64,000 bases of DNA from Siphonodentalium dalli (GCA_032622095.1 CP136066.1:148707559-148771558); one strand, 5' to 3'. Positions 47,545 through 60,309 are shown, numbered from the stretch's first letter. Made by a program: numbers and translations. Notes: a model not told the origin generated them from the sequence alone.

Positions 47545-48857
47545 ATAAATTTACGTATGGGATGATAATATTGTTAACAGTTTACCCCAACAGCAACGTT
47601 CACATGTTAGTCCTTATACATGTATAGTGCCCCATATATTGTCTGCATGATTCTGACCACTGGGGCTGGTGCACAACGGCATACCGCTATTTGCATTCAT
47701 TATTCTTAGTAGTGGCCAAACACTCAGTGGTGATAATTATAGTGCCGCTTACTGGTTTGACTTCGTCCGTCTGTCTATAAGTCAGTCCGCCACGCATACA
47801 GCTGCAGCATACACAATTTAATTTAACGTCGTTGTCTGCTTTATTCTGATGAACACATGTTGGAAACTAAACATCACACGTGGATTCGACCTAAAAATAG
47901 CTATGAATTTCATTTTTGTATTATTGAAACAATAACTAAATAATGTTTAGTGTCCCTCTAGAACACCGCGGCCATTGCGATATGATATAAACGCATATAA
48001 CATTCGATCACACACAACACTCATGCAACAATTCTCATTCCAAACATTCGTTGTATTCACTAGAAATAAAATATATTTTGTAAAAGAAAATATCCTAGAT
48101 GCTATAACCCTGAATATATCTTTAAATATTCTTATATGTCACTTTATATATTTCACAGAAATACTTATTAATACATAGCCTATACATAGAACATACATAG
48201 CATGTCGCTCGCGAAAATAAGCATTAATTATGTCTCTGTCACTCTTGACATACATTTTCAGTATCAACTCAAAAACACTAACCTCCCTCTTTATACCAGT
48301 ATTTCGTCTATTCATCGACATAATATTGCCCACCATTAGGTAAACATAATTCTTTGAGTCACAAAGGAGCCATGTCCGCTTAAAGGTGCGTGATCTGGTT
48401 TGACACGATATTACCGCATTGCTATGCTTTATAAAAATAAATAGAGCCTACACGTGAGACCATTCATATGAGGTTTTAAAGGTCACATATTGAGGAAGTT
48501 TTAAAATACTTTTGAATTTGTGTCGGGTAGGCAAAAATCCGATGGTTGTCTCTGGTAAAGAGCGTCGATAATAAATATAATAAAGAGCGTTCTCATTTAT
48601 GATATTTTATGTCCGTAAAGTAAAGCAGATGAATGCTTGTATGGATATCTACGATATTTGTGTCACGAGAATCGTGGTAATTGCAAGGTGTTTTTTATTA
48701 CATGGATATTGTACTAGCATAAATTCTGACAAAGAATAAGACCTTAATGGCCATTGCCACTTCTCCTTCAGTTGTATGAGGACGATGCCATACTTATATC
48801 GAATACAAAGGAAGGGCTCAAACCTCATTAAATACATTCGCAGAATATTTGTAAGAT
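47545..48857. other. Noncoding stretch
   Basis: No gene or full element. The motif AATAAAGAGCGTT occurs at 48579-48591, preceded by a variant GGTAAAGAGCGTC at 48554, outside any recognised MITE copy. Confidence 0.45.
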
Positions 48858-49850
48858 GAAAATAAACCTCTCAAAAACAAATGTCGTAATATCGGAAGAA
48901 GTCGCAAGAAAATTAAGGAGGCACAATTTAGTATAAACTCAGAAAAAATAGAATTTGTAAACTATAAATACCTCGGATTTGAGTTCAACAAATAGATTCA
49001 CCAGTGAAAGAAACATCATATGTAATATCGCTAAAAAGGCAATGCACGCATTAATGAACACAACCCGCATAAAAAAACTATCGGTTGAATATGTACTCAT
49101 CATTACATACAGTGTACGACGCCGAGATCTGGGAGCTTGAAAACCTTGAATATTTCAGAAAAATAGAATAGACCTCTCTAACATGTATATACGGAGATCT
49201 GGGAATCCTACCAATCGTGACGAAAATCAAGGCAAAACTCCTAATATACTGGAGCAAAATAATAACTATGGGAAGTAACAGACTCCCCTACATCCTTTAC
49301 ACCATTATGACATAATCAAATACGAAGGAACCGGTAAATACCCCGCATGGCTAAAATTTATACGTACGGAACAAACCTAGTTATGTCTTCTACATGGCAG
49401 AATCAATCAGTGAGTTATGTCAAAATATTTCCTCGTGCTGTAAAACAGAAACTCTTGGATGCATACATATATAGCCGAATGGTTTTCGTCTTTGGATATA
49501 TCAAACGAATTTGCGTTTTATAGATGTACAGAACCGAACTTCGCTAGACCGAAATATATATCCTTAGATGGCAATGGCGCCTTATTTACTCTCTTAAGAT
49601 TCAGAACTAGAAACCATATATTGCCAGTAGAAACAGGTTTGTGGATAAATAACCCCTATTCCAATAGGAAATGTACCTTATTTATGGAAGCGATATGAGA
49701 CGAATATCATACCATTCTTATATCCCCGCGGCTAAGAGATCTGAGATTGAAATATAGCAAACCGTATTACTACAGTCGACCTAACGTAATACAACTTCAT
49801 GATCTATTTAACTCTAGCGGTACGAAAGAATTTATCAATATTTATCAAAA
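48858..49850 (+). pseudogene. Second relic of the 45-47 kb LINE family (3' half)
   Basis: In shifting frames the sequence aligns to the C-terminal half of the LINE at 45-47 kb. It contains a KTNVVISEE-like start, a YLGFEF counterpart of its YLGTWF, NIAKKAMHALMNT for CKDAKKAMYALLNK, AEIWELEN for SEIWGFEN, and finally RFRTRNHILPVETGLWINN with RKCTL of the zinc knuckle at about 49600-49690. Many stops and indels mean it is much older than the 45-kb copy. It is in the opposite orientation. Confidence 0.85.
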
Positions 49851-50258
49851 AGGCCCCGCGTGAGATAAATCCACTCCTGATTCTTAACGTGTTACCACAC
49901 CCCCACTCCTGACGAAATAAAAAATCATAGTATATACTATTGTCTACACGCGTGGCTGTCGATATACCCCAACCTTGTTTATGAATACGAATATTTCGTT
50001 TATTCATATAGATAATTATGATTTATGATATATTAATATCACCACTAGATGCTATATACCAATATATTCATACATATCATTGTGAATTGCACTGAATTCT
50101 GACATATTTCTTCTTAATAATTGAATTGAATTAATAGTATTGAAAGTGGAACATAGGCTGAATAATATCATTTAACATCATATAGATCCCGTTTCCGAGA
50201 AAACGTGGCTTCCAAGAAATTGAGTTTGTAAAAAAAAACCGAAACACTCGAGTCACCA
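49851..50258. other. Noncoding stretch between LINE relic and MITE
   Basis: No feature visible beyond AT-rich sequence. Confidence 0.4.
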
Positions 50259-50755
50259 TTAAAGGTACGGTTGGCCTTGGCGGTGGGTATTCTGTGAAAA
50301 TATTTCCAGCCGTCAAAAACCGCCACAAACAGAAAGAACATCAAAATGTAGACAGACTTTGTCCGTATACAAATAAGAAATATCGCATAAACAGTATGTT
50401 ATTGTCATTTGTTTGACTATTGTTATGTAAACAAGAGCATAACAAGTTACTTTTCTGGTGTTTGTTTATATTATGATGGTAAACATAAAGAGCGTTCTTT
50501 GTTGTTGAATTCCTGATATGGAACTAATAAAGAGCGTTTATGCCATTTGTGTGTGATTAGCCAGTAGCATTGTGCTGTCGTCTGTAACACAATCAGGCTT
50601 TTGCTTAGGTAAAATATAGTAGGTCTTTATGATAACATGCTGTTTACGCGATGGTCATGGTATATATGAACGAAACTGTATGCGTTTTAATGATGTTTAC
50701 TGTGTTTGGAACAAATATGAATATTTTCGACAATTAAGGCCTCGCGTGCCTTTAA
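50259..50755 (+). mobile_element. TTAA MITE of the satellite-founder family, copy at 50 kb
   Basis: The most complete single copy: 489 bp (50263-50751) between TTAA at 50259-50262 and 50752-50755. The ends are AGGTACGGTTGGCCTT and, on the other strand, AGGCACGCGAGGCCTT. The interior holds GGTGGGTATTCTGTGAAAAT, CCGTCAAAAACCGCCA, the motif pair CATAAAGAGCGTT (50484) and AATAAAGAGCGTT (50525), and GAATATTTTCGACAATTAAG. The TTAA + AGG start is a style described for Kolobok/T2 MITEs in Xenopus; piggyBac also uses TTAA. It is noncoding. Confidence 0.88.
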
Positions 50756-51945
50756 ACAAGTTAGTCTCAAGTGACTTTGGCAAGCTAATACAAGACACTA
50801 GCAGTCGAAGCCGTATAATTTTTATTGCAAGAAAAAATAAATACCAACATATCGCATGTCGTAGGAATGGGAAGCCAATGTGACACTGCCCAATTTTAGT
50901 GTTCCGACCTGTTTTTATCAAATGATAAGAACTGGTGAAATTGTTGAGGGTCTTGTCTGGAGTGATCGTTTGTTATTATCTGTATTTTCTGAGTAAATAA
51001 GTGATTGGCGTTATCAGGATATACGTGCACATTGGTTGTAGTCTGTATCAAGACAGATGAGTAACAGAGAAACTTAAATTGTTTTGTTTTTGTTTAATTA
51101 GAATTTTCACCACTTTCTGTCTGTTTCCGGGTATATAAACTACCTATTACATGTTGGTGTATGTGATTATCTTAGTTTGCTTATGCAATGTGTCCATGCA
51201 TTTTGTTTTCGAAGTGACACAGACCGGGTATTTAGTAATTTGACAAGAAACTAACTACAAGTATACTAACTGTCTAAATGTAGAGTTGAAATATGTGGAG
51301 GAAATCTTTTTGTTTGAGTTGTGGAAAAAAATGAGTGTGTGTCCTCTTGAACACCCAGGCCCCAATACGTGTTCGGAAAATAATTGTTTGACCCCCCCAG
51401 GTTCTATTTTGACATCTTGGACTTTTTTTGGGGGGGGGGGGGTAAATGTAAGCTATACATTTGTGGACTAATGTTAAAACTGTCTGACTTTGGTTCCTAT
51501 ATGTGGACGGACAAGTTCTAAATATGCTAAAACCGGCTTAATCATTGATATTTTCCACTAAATTGTGACAACTGGGTTGTCTTCGAGCTGCCACTTCAAG
51601 TTGTCGTCTATGACATGTTAGATAGATAGATAGATATATTTAATTTCACTCAAATCGTCATATATAACAGACATAATTGAGACGCAATTAATACACAATT
51701 TTCAATACAGTAGAATGTTGCGCATGCGTTACGTTGTTAGTAAGAGGAGATGGCATGCTAAATCGACAGATGTATATGGTAATATCGTGGGATGGGTGGG
51801 GTGGTCAACGGGATAGGATCACTATATTTGGCGGTATCAAGGGGTGGGGCAAGGGTTTAGATGTGGATTTCAGCTAAATGTATTGACACCTGATCTGGTG
51901 TTTATCCCCAGGGCTGGCGGGGGTCGTGTGAAGTGGTACAGAATT
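50756..51945. other. Noncoding stretch
   Basis: No gene can be supported. It includes a poly-G run at about 51429-51442, a (TAGA)n patch near 51622, and a GGGTGG-rich segment near 51790-51860. Confidence 0.4.
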
Positions 51946-51949
51946 ATGA

Positions 51950-52376
51950 GATAAACTGGGGTTCCATGATACGCTGGGCTTTGGGCAGGAGGTTTGCGAT
52001 ATAAGTTATGGTTTTTCTATTTGTTGTCGTGAAGAGTGCGTTTAATTTGTGTGTATTTGGCCGAGTATAATAGAACGGTTTCAAATATTTATAATATTGA
52101 CAAGACTCTGACATTTCAGGACAATATGACATTCGCTCTTGGTTGCATAATGTGCATTTTCTGTCGGAATAGCTTTTTTTGTACCATGATCCGGTTTCAA
52201 CGGGTAGTCTATGATTTCTGGTTCTAAATTTAGTTAGGCGCGCGACTGCTGCTTGATTTTCTATAGTGAAATACGTTTCTCTCCCGAAATCGGTTTTAAT
52301 TATTCTATAAAAGGCACCCTCGGTCGTTGATGATATACTTCCCCTCCATTCTTGGAGGTATGCATCATATATATAC
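51950..52376 (-). pseudogene. Third relic of the 45-47 kb LINE family (3' end)
   Basis: On the minus strand about 86 codons from 52370 read in frame: YLQEWRGSISSTTEGAFY, RETYFTIENQAAVARLTKF, RTRNHRLPVETGSW and RKCTLCNQE. A frameshift follows, after which ECHIVLKCQSL completes a CxxC...H...C knuckle. A second shift leads to the family's last residues (YYTRPNTHKLNALFTTTNRK, AQRIMEPQ). It is in the same orientation as the 45-kb copy and starts abruptly, so only the 3' end is present. It preserves states (Gln, knuckle Cys) lost in the 45-kb copy. Confidence 0.9.
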
Positions 52377-54430
52377 GCACTTTAGTCAAATTATTGAATT
52401 TACTGACACAACAGGATACAGGTACACGTGCTAGAGTAATGCACAGGAGCTTCGATGTCAATCACAAGTGATAATAATAATAACAACAACAACGTAGCAG
52501 TTATTACTATTAAAATGTTGAAGGTGTTACCAGATTTTTTAACTTGACCAATCATTCAATCCAGTTGACAATGTTCTGATAGTTTTGAAGCACATACATG
52601 TATGTCTACACGAGAGGATATACTGTACAAACCAGATTAATTCACAAGAGCTTCGATGTCAACGACAACATCAACACGGTACACAATGAAGTGATGCTGC
52701 GCAGTGATGGATGATCAGATAGCTATACAATTCCAACTTACGAGTACAACTATTACATAGACCGATTCATCCTATGTTCGTCAATTTTCATTGAAACGTG
52801 TGGATCTGAGACATTGTCGCCATTCGCCATGTTATCCTCCAGTTATTACGTCAATTTACGGACCGGGAGTCCACTATTGGTTGGATGTTCTTATCAAACT
52901 ATCTTTGGCTGACTCACTGAGATTGATACTAAGTGTTTTGATACTAGTATACACAGTTTGATGTATCACGTTATCAAATTTCATTAAAAATGTGGGACAA
53001 TAGAGGAACGTTGTCTCCAAGTCATCATAGTTGTTACAGACTTTGTTGTTGTCTTGAAGGTTTCAATCCCAACAAGCTGTTACTGATATATTGTCGTGAT
53101 GTACGCATTCACCTGTTATTAACAAAAACTGTGTATCCAAGTGACTGGACCATTTCACGCATTACATGTTACCAAAAGGTATGCCATTAAGATGTTTTAC
53201 TTTTACATGTACATACAATTGAGTTTTAACTGTGATATATGTAGTTTTCTTCCTTTATGTCTTAAAATGGCATGCCCGATTCATATGTTAGAATTGTCGC
53301 AATTAGTGTTACTGGTAACTGAAGGATGGACTTTTCAGCTACATGTTGTATTATCGTTTTTTATTTACAGCCATATTTATACAGTGAAAGGTGAACACAT
53401 CACACAGTCTTTTTCTGGATTAAATTCCACGAGGCAGATAACAAGTTTGATCCTCTTCAAACTTCAAAGTTTCATAAGTATTGCCTGTCACATGATGCAT
53501 TGGAGATTTAAGTTTCATCAAGACTATAATCGTAATAGAAGAACTAAGATGTATTTTTCAGTTTCGGATATTACTAATTTCGACTATTCTAAAACATATG
53601 AATCGTAATGCCTATCGGGAACTCATATTGTCACCACGGGCTAATTCTACGGTAAATTAGCAAATTAAGAGCCAAAAATTGGTGGTGACCCGTGAAAAAT
53701 ACCAATCGTCTGAGTCGTCTGACTGTTATTAGTCTTGATATTAATTAAATGGTTTGAACCATAAAAACTACAACGGTCTGAATGTTACTGGTTACAGTCT
53801 TCCAACAGTTGCCGACTATAGTTTTATCATGAATCAGTCTGACATTGCTCCTTTTGAGCTCAATTCATTTATCAAATACGTATTGTTCCAATATAATATG
53901 AAATAAAAACCAAATAAATGACATTTGGGTTCTATAGCTGTATTGAATTTTTTGCATTGCTATTTAGTGGGAACCCGCAAGATGCGTTGAGTCGGGAAAC
54001 TAAAGAAACTAATTACTGTTCAGTTGGTCTTTAAGTTTTCACCCATGTGTATGGTTCAAATGGACACCCTTTGGAATTATGCTTGGTGAGGTGCAACAAA
54101 AAGCTACCGAGATATCGAAGTATGCAGTATGCTGTATGTTTCATCTCACGGTGTAGTTTATAACTGCCAACGTGTAGCTGTCCGAGTAAGTCATGAAGAT
54201 CGATGGATGGGGAACCAAACTGTATAAAATATGTCACCGATTTCACCAATATTGTTATCTCCATGATGCGACATATTATGATAGCGTTGTTTTCAAAATT
54301 CGGGGCGTCTGAGTCAGAAACAAAAATGCTAAGTATTCAGATTATTATTTGGAATCGATTAAGAAACAGAGCCAATTCGTGTGTGCATAGTTGATATAGC
54401 CGATATGAACATATCAAAGTTGTTGTTACT
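52377..54430. other. Noncoding stretch
   Basis: No gene can be supported. A small direct repeat (AGCTTCGATGTCAA at about 52448 and 52649) and an (AAC)n/(AAT)n patch near 52476 are visible. The 155-codon frame at 53141-53608 is the longest here. It is rich in hydrophobic residues and Cys but shows no domain, and its codon pattern looks like background. Confidence 0.45.
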
Positions 54431-54475
54431 TTTTGAGCGGGCAACGCCGAGTAACCCTGCTAGTCATGACTATAC
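54431..54475 (-). repeat. End fragment of a dispersed repeat
   Basis: On the minus strand it reads ACTAGCAGGGTTACTCGGCG then TTGCCCG, matching ACTAGCAGGGTTACCCGGCG then TTGCTC at 60428-60455. It marks the start of the repeat family seen on the plus strand at 60-63 kb. Confidence 0.7.
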
Positions 54476-55830
54476 TAATAATGTACACTCTTTATTTTTC
54501 CATGCCGAAGAAAAGTCGGGGCACGATTAACAATAGGTATTTTTTATTAAGACGTTCTGTGTCATACAAAGTCAGTGTCTAAGTATCGTGTTTGATCACG
54601 GAAACAGGACCGGGAAGTAACACTGCACAAACATCACTGTGTATGGCTCAGTTCAAAGAGTTGATTTTTCAGCTTAGTCTGTGCGTTCATTGCCAACTAT
54701 ATATCCCTATATACTGTTCATGAGGTCGTTTCTAACGAAAAAAAAATGTAAAACGATCTATGTGCAATGACGGTAGAATAAGTTTGCAGAAACCAGACGG
54801 CCCATTTTGTGCCATTGATGGTACATGGCTTCCTGTGACGCACTGGTGCGCAGTTGTTTAACAGGGCCCCAACCCACTAACAAAGCTTATTTGAATGGCG
54901 ATGGGACCATACAGTAAATTGCCTTGTAAGGTCGATATTGCTGTTTGGTCCCGGGTTATATTGTACAGAGTTTGAACAATGGGTGAAATAGGGGGCCACA
55001 CCCCTCCCCTGGCATCCGGCCTAAAGTTGGTCATGGCATCCGGAGTACTCTACAACAGGGGAGGCATCCGGATTTCTATTTTCTGCAGGAAATACTTATT
55101 TTCTTTAAATAAGGTCACTTGAATCGATTTTTGTATTATGGTGCCCACGCCTGAATGAACAATGGAGAATTCCAGTGTCCTGGGACCGCAAAAAAGGTAC
55201 CCAACCTTGCCCATCGGAAACTTAAATTCCACTGACGATTATAGGGTAGTCTGCCGTCAGTGCAGTTTTAGCCAATCCAAGAATAAAGAGTAATAAATAA
55301 AATTGTAGAGAACCCTGAATTTCAGGTCACGTTATTATATTATAGTAATTAATCATACAAAAAGTATGTGATCGTCTTTTGTATGCCAACATTTCAGTAA
55401 TGTTACGGAGTGATTTATATGTGTCACTTTAAATAAGTTTAGTTAATATGATTGTGCTAAGGTTTGTTCAACGTATAAAGTGACCATTGAACGTACCGTT
55501 GTTATATGATCATGTACTTCATATATATATATTTATGGCTAATAATATGATCTTGAGGACGTTACCATTTCTGATTATGGTTTTCTTTTATAGTTGGTGT
55601 GGTGTAGTTTTTTGATGAGATTATTATTCCGCTGGCGGTTGGGTGACACAACATACATGCTCTTAAGGAAGAATGTCATGTAATACAGTTATATAAAGAG
55701 TTACATAATTTGGCGCAGATAAATTCATGCTCATCTGTTTGGTGTTCAAGTTAAGAAACGACTAATGTAAATTTGAGAGATAGCTCTATATGATATAGAG
55801 AATCTAGCGGCGTGGTTAAAGATATGTGTA
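54476..55830. other. Noncoding stretch
   Basis: No gene. GGCATCCGG is repeated three times between 55010 and 55080. A 60-bp dispersed repeat at 55531-55593 (ATTTATGGCTAATAATATGA) is shared with 2622-2687. Confidence 0.45.
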
Positions 55831-57060
55831 CCTAAATGACGTCATCGATGCCAGGGATGGGGAATGGAACTTTTGTCACAAAAATTGCTAATAGTAATTT
55901 CCATTGTACAGGAAATGTATGATATGATTCAAAGTTGCCAAAGTGGCACCGTTGAAGAAGGGATGTGGTGGGTTGACGAAAGAGCACCATGACCAACTAG
56001 GAAAACATTGTTGTCGCCGTTTTCCACCAAACTGATATATATATAATATATTCTTGTAACGCGCCTATCCCCGCCTATCCTAGGCGCTGGACAATTATTA
56101 CCCCGATGAGCCTGAACATTCAGTAATCCATCTACTGCTCCCCGGGTACAGTCACAATGTGACTAGCATACTGACAAGATCTTTCACTGCTCATAATCGG
56201 GTACCCGGTTTAACGCTTGGGTGGAGCGAATACGAGTGACCACAACTTGGCGCGAAATTCGAACAGCGTGCGATCTCACAATTGCCCGCTAATTGATTTT
56301 CGGACAAGCCACTGTTGTGTGAAACTCACTTTGGCTAGCTGGAGGCGCGAACGCATGCCGATGTGTTGACAGCGACACAAGTCCGACGCGCTAACCACCG
56401 GACCACGGAGCTTCCCCGTGATATGAATCATCCTAATGGTGTTGTTTAAATTGTCTGAGGTGGCACCATTCGATTCACGAATGGGGAACCGGGAAGGGAA
56501 GCACTAAAATTAAAAAACAATTCCGTCGATTGTCCTGTACAAACTTATTATGCTACGAGGATCTAAATGTGTATTATATAGATACCTAACTGGTGCGTCG
56601 TTGCCAGAGCGGGTGGGGCGGGGCACAAACATTATAAAAACTGTTTGGTTGTCGATTTCGACCAAACTGATACATAGTCATCTCCATTGTGCAGTGAACC
56701 TATAGGATGGTTAAAAGTGAGTGGCGAAAGTGGCACCGTCAGAGTCAAGGCTGGGGTTTAGGGAGAAGTACAGAAGTCCCACAAATACAACATTTTTATC
56801 GTGAATTTCCTTCAAATTTATACATTGAGGTCTTTGTCATAAAATAAACCCAAATGGTGTAGTTATTTTTGCGGATAAGCGGAAGAGAGCCACAAACTTG
56901 ACAACACATTTGTTCTCCTATTATCCTATACCGAGTTATATATATGCGTCTCCATGATATGACGAATCAAAAGTTGTCCATTGAAGTTCCCAAAATGGTG
57001 CTGCCCAAGTCAAGATTGAGATCGGATAAGGGGCATCAATAGCGTATTTCGTAATGATAT
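55831..57060 (-). repeat. Dispersed repeat with about 200-bp internal units, minus copy
   Basis: Read on the minus strand, units repeat GGTGCCACTTT / GGCAACTTTTGA, CATATCATGGA-ATGA-TAT and CAGTTTGGTCGAAATCG. This matches the plus-strand family at 60.4-63.1 kb (AAGTTTGGTGGTAATCGGC, TGGAGATGAATATAAG). The SINE at 56058-56412 is inserted in it. It is noncoding. Confidence 0.65.
56058..56412 (-). mobile_element. tRNA-derived SINE, copy 2
   Basis: Minus-strand start AGCTCCGTGGTCCGGTGGTT then AGCGCGTCGGACTTGTG. The B-box-like GTTCGAATTTCGCGCCAAGT is at about 56250-56270, again about 150 bases from the A box. The body shares CGGGTACCCGATTATGAGCA and TGAATGTTCAGGCTCATCGG with copy 1. The tail is shortened (GGCGCGTTACAAG). 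Confidence 0.8.
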
Positions 57061-57236
57061 ATTATTGTTGCTAACTCTTATGCAAATCGACTTGTTCTTC
57101 TTACATTTGTGTTGATATACGTAACTTATGACTAATACAGGCACACAACAATGAAAATGAAAACATAATTTGACAATAATGAGTTATCGGGAACAGCATA
57201 ACCAAGAAGTCTGTCTGCCTGCCGTCCCATAGTATA

Positions 57237-57300
57237 ATCACACCGGTCACCCGCGTATCACCAACACGGTGATCGTACCACCGATCTGGATAATCCGTTC
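57237..57300. repeat. Inverted repeat, left partner of 60310-60385
   Basis: AATCACACCGGTCACCCGCG and TATCACCAACACGG match the reverse complement of 60345-60385 with one indel. Weaker similarity continues inward (ATCTGGATAATCCG against ACGGAAATCCG). Confidence 0.75.
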
Positions 57301-57967
57301 ACACATATCCCGTGCGATAGAGGAAGGTACGTATGTTAACATCGCTGAAATGACTGCAAATCGATATCTCAGAAGAACAATTAACCACATATTATGTAGA
57401 TGTGTAATCACTCGTTGATAGAAATTATCTGGCCCATTTAAATCTTGATTTTTCTAATGATTTGAAATGATTACTTGGAGAATTGTACAGTCTGAGGAAA
57501 TAATTCTGACTAAATATTGATATAATCACAACCGTGTTCAATTATCCATGTCATCCTGAAGCTATTTGGAAAGATGTACATTACTTTGACAGGAAAAAGT
57601 CCTTGTCGTGTGTTAGAATCATACAAAAACGCCAAATTATGGGTTTAAATAATTGTTGTCGATAATTTTATGAGTATCAACAAATCGGTGTAATTTCTTG
57701 TGAAAGTACCTATTGTCGCGGTTGAAGTGCCCACTGGTGCGGATATTTTGCAAACGTCCAAAGTGTTTTCATGATCTAAAAGTCTTTTTGTTTCTCTTTC
57801 CGGGTAACACTTCAACAAAAACAACAACAACAACAATATATTGATTACTAAATGGTGACAGAAGCTCCACACATTTGTCTGGCGACTCCGAAATACTATT
57901 TTGAACCTCAGGGGTTTTTCATTAAGAACAAAATCATTTTTACAAGAATACGGCGTTCCGGACACAC

Positions 57968-58309
57968 GTGAATATACAAACTGGCGCATGTCCATATAAA
58001 TGTAAGTCTCGCCGGAAAACGCTTACCGCTAAAGAGTACCCGCAACGTCATGCAAAAACATGCGGTGGAAACTCTGGCTACTCATGCTCAGAATGTACGC
58101 TGTGTTACTCTGATGCAAGCAGTTTAAGGGTTCACAGAATTGCCGTACACAGTGGGACCACACTCAGCTGTGAATATGGCAGGGTTTACAAGGACAAAAC
58201 TGGCCTTGCAAACCACAGGCAGAAGACAAAGCATTTAGTGTCCACAATAAAGCAATGTCTTCCATATTCGTTTTATGTAAAAACCTGGGTGTTGGTTGCA
58301 TACTACTAA
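57968..58309 (+). CDS. Open frame with degenerate C2H2 zinc fingers
   Basis: The 113-codon frame contains one good C2H2 finger (CSEC-TLCYSDASSLRV-H-RIAV-H, spacing C-x2-C-x12-H-x4-H, residues about 39-59). It is followed by a second with its second Cys replaced (CEYG-RVYKDKTGLANHRQKTKH). A first, irregular one precedes it (ACPYKCKSRRKTLT...RHAKTC). The TGLANHR phrase is typical of N-terminal fingers in some R2-like retrotransposons as well as of host DNA-binding proteins. The start ATG is arbitrary. The frame tails off after KTKH, so this may be an exon fragment or a piece of a mobile element. The loss of a ligand suggests it is no longer functional. Confidence 0.45.
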   Translation: MNIQTGACPYKCKSRRKTLTAKEYPQRHAKTCGGNSGYSCSECTLCYSDASSLRVHRIAVHSGTTLSCEYGRVYKDKTGLANHRQKTKHLVSTIKQCLPYSFYVKTWVLVAYY

Positions 58310-60309
58310 CACACTTATGGGTCAGGGGACGTGGCTGCTGGAGTTTCCACTTTGACATTTCCAACTGCACCCATCCACAAACAACCAGACCAAATCCATA
58401 GAGTTGACATACCATTGCATCATATCAACCTTGGTTGGAACTTTACAACTGGCATTTTAAACTCATCAACTGTTGGACATTGTCCAAACTAAGGTCGGAA
58501 TATGTTCAACTGGTGGCCATTTCAGACCAAAATTATAAAATGAATATGCTTTCGTTCTTCTGAAAACAACATATCCCCTTAATTACTGTTTGGAAAATCA
58601 AACAATGGAAACAATTTGAACCTATTATATACTTAATGTAACGTTTCCAACTAACGTTGTGTCACGAATATAATTTCCAATTGTTTAAAAAATTACCAAA
58701 GCACCCCATGTCGACACGCTCATGTATGGAGCATTAACGGGGAGAAGTTCGTTATCATTATGGGTAAAATATTCATTGATAACTGTTTATTATGGAACAT
58801 TGGTTAAGAGATTTGATTGTCTACTCCGCCAAAGTTTGCCAAAATGGCCAATAGTTGGAAATGTCATGCATGCCTGCATGCCTCTTTACTTGGAAATTGT
58901 ACATTAATCGATTTGTGTCAGATATTTTTTGGACTGAAATGTCAATTATTTCAAATGGCCAACCATATGGGTGTAACTTTGAAAATTAACTCAAAGATTG
59001 AAAGTTTGTGGTCCATGTACAAGCTCCAACTCGATATGAACATTTTTGGAATCCTGAGGCTCCGGTGTTGTTGTTGTTGTTGTTGTAGGTGGTGGTGCTT
59101 TGTTGGTTATCACCATTATTGTTTATCACTGTGGTGTTGATGGTATTTGCTGAGTCGTCTTCGGTATATTGGTGGTGGTATAGCTATGGTCATTACATAC
59201 GGGTATTTTTCTTTTCTGAAATGTAGCTAGATGGTATTCGCGCAGCGTTATCCTGTCGTCCACGGACACAAATATTTCACTATTACTTTGTGAAATTGCA
59301 GTTGGTCATAATCCAGGATGCATGTGTTATATGCTGGTATCAGTTGTGTCCTGTTGTGTGATCTAATGCCAATTTTACGTACTCTATAGTTCTTCATGTT
59401 GATGGTATTTGATGGCGTGCACACGATGAACGTAATACGATGAACGTAACCCACAAAACAATCAAATTCATTCTGCCATCTACATCATATAATCTGTCAC
59501 CACATTCAGGGGTGATAGGAAGACAGTCAGTCGTGACTATATCACCCCCAACAATATACATGTATAGTCTATTAATATTATATTTATTTGTAATTGTACT
59601 TTCCATGTGTGTATATGGTAAATAAAATTATCCTATCCTATTCTATCCTGCCACTCCAAGATGTTAAAAAAGAGTCGGCAAAAGGTGACATCAGAACGGT
59701 CTCTGGACATGATCTGCCATCTCATTTCTATGAACAAAAATGGAAAAATAACGTTAACTTCCGTTGAAACCCCATCAGTTTCGTAAAATTTCATAGGCCG
59801 TCGTGTGGCATGATATAATCCAGAGCTATATTCTGTCCGACGTGTCCTGAATTCAAGAAAACATTCCAATTTTGGGAAACACCGAGTCAGTTGGTACTCA
59901 AAACGTATTGCTCACCGCAACAACGGGTACTTGTCACCGAGTTGTTGGTACAAATTTTTTACAATCGACGTTTTTTGAAAAGGCTGTTTTCTGACAATTA
60001 TGCATCAGACGAAGCTGCTAACACCATGTTTTATGGGGCACACATTATATAATGCAGTATGGTCATTTGCATCCGTTCGGCGCCAGTTGTTATTAGTAAA
60101 AAAGAGCGATTAATACTGTTATTTCCATTTTCGTTATAGCTGTCACTGAACATAACGAGATTATTCCAAGAAAGAAAACATATCAGAGTATACACACACG
60201 AATATTGGAATGGATTTATTTTCGTAATATTAAACCGGAAATAATTATAAATAAAATGCATATAAATAAATAAACTCACATTTTCTTGACACCAAAACAT
60301 TGACCAGAC
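58310..60309. other. Noncoding stretch inside the inverted-repeat pair
   Basis: No supportable gene. It contains a (GTT)n/(GGT)n patch at about 59068-59130. Short frames at 58722-59140 and 59394-59625 have no recognised product. Confidence 0.4.

Noticed and set aside
53141-53608. 155-codon open frame
   Set aside because: No domain, signal or splice context that I could defend, and the composition is that of the surrounding sequence.
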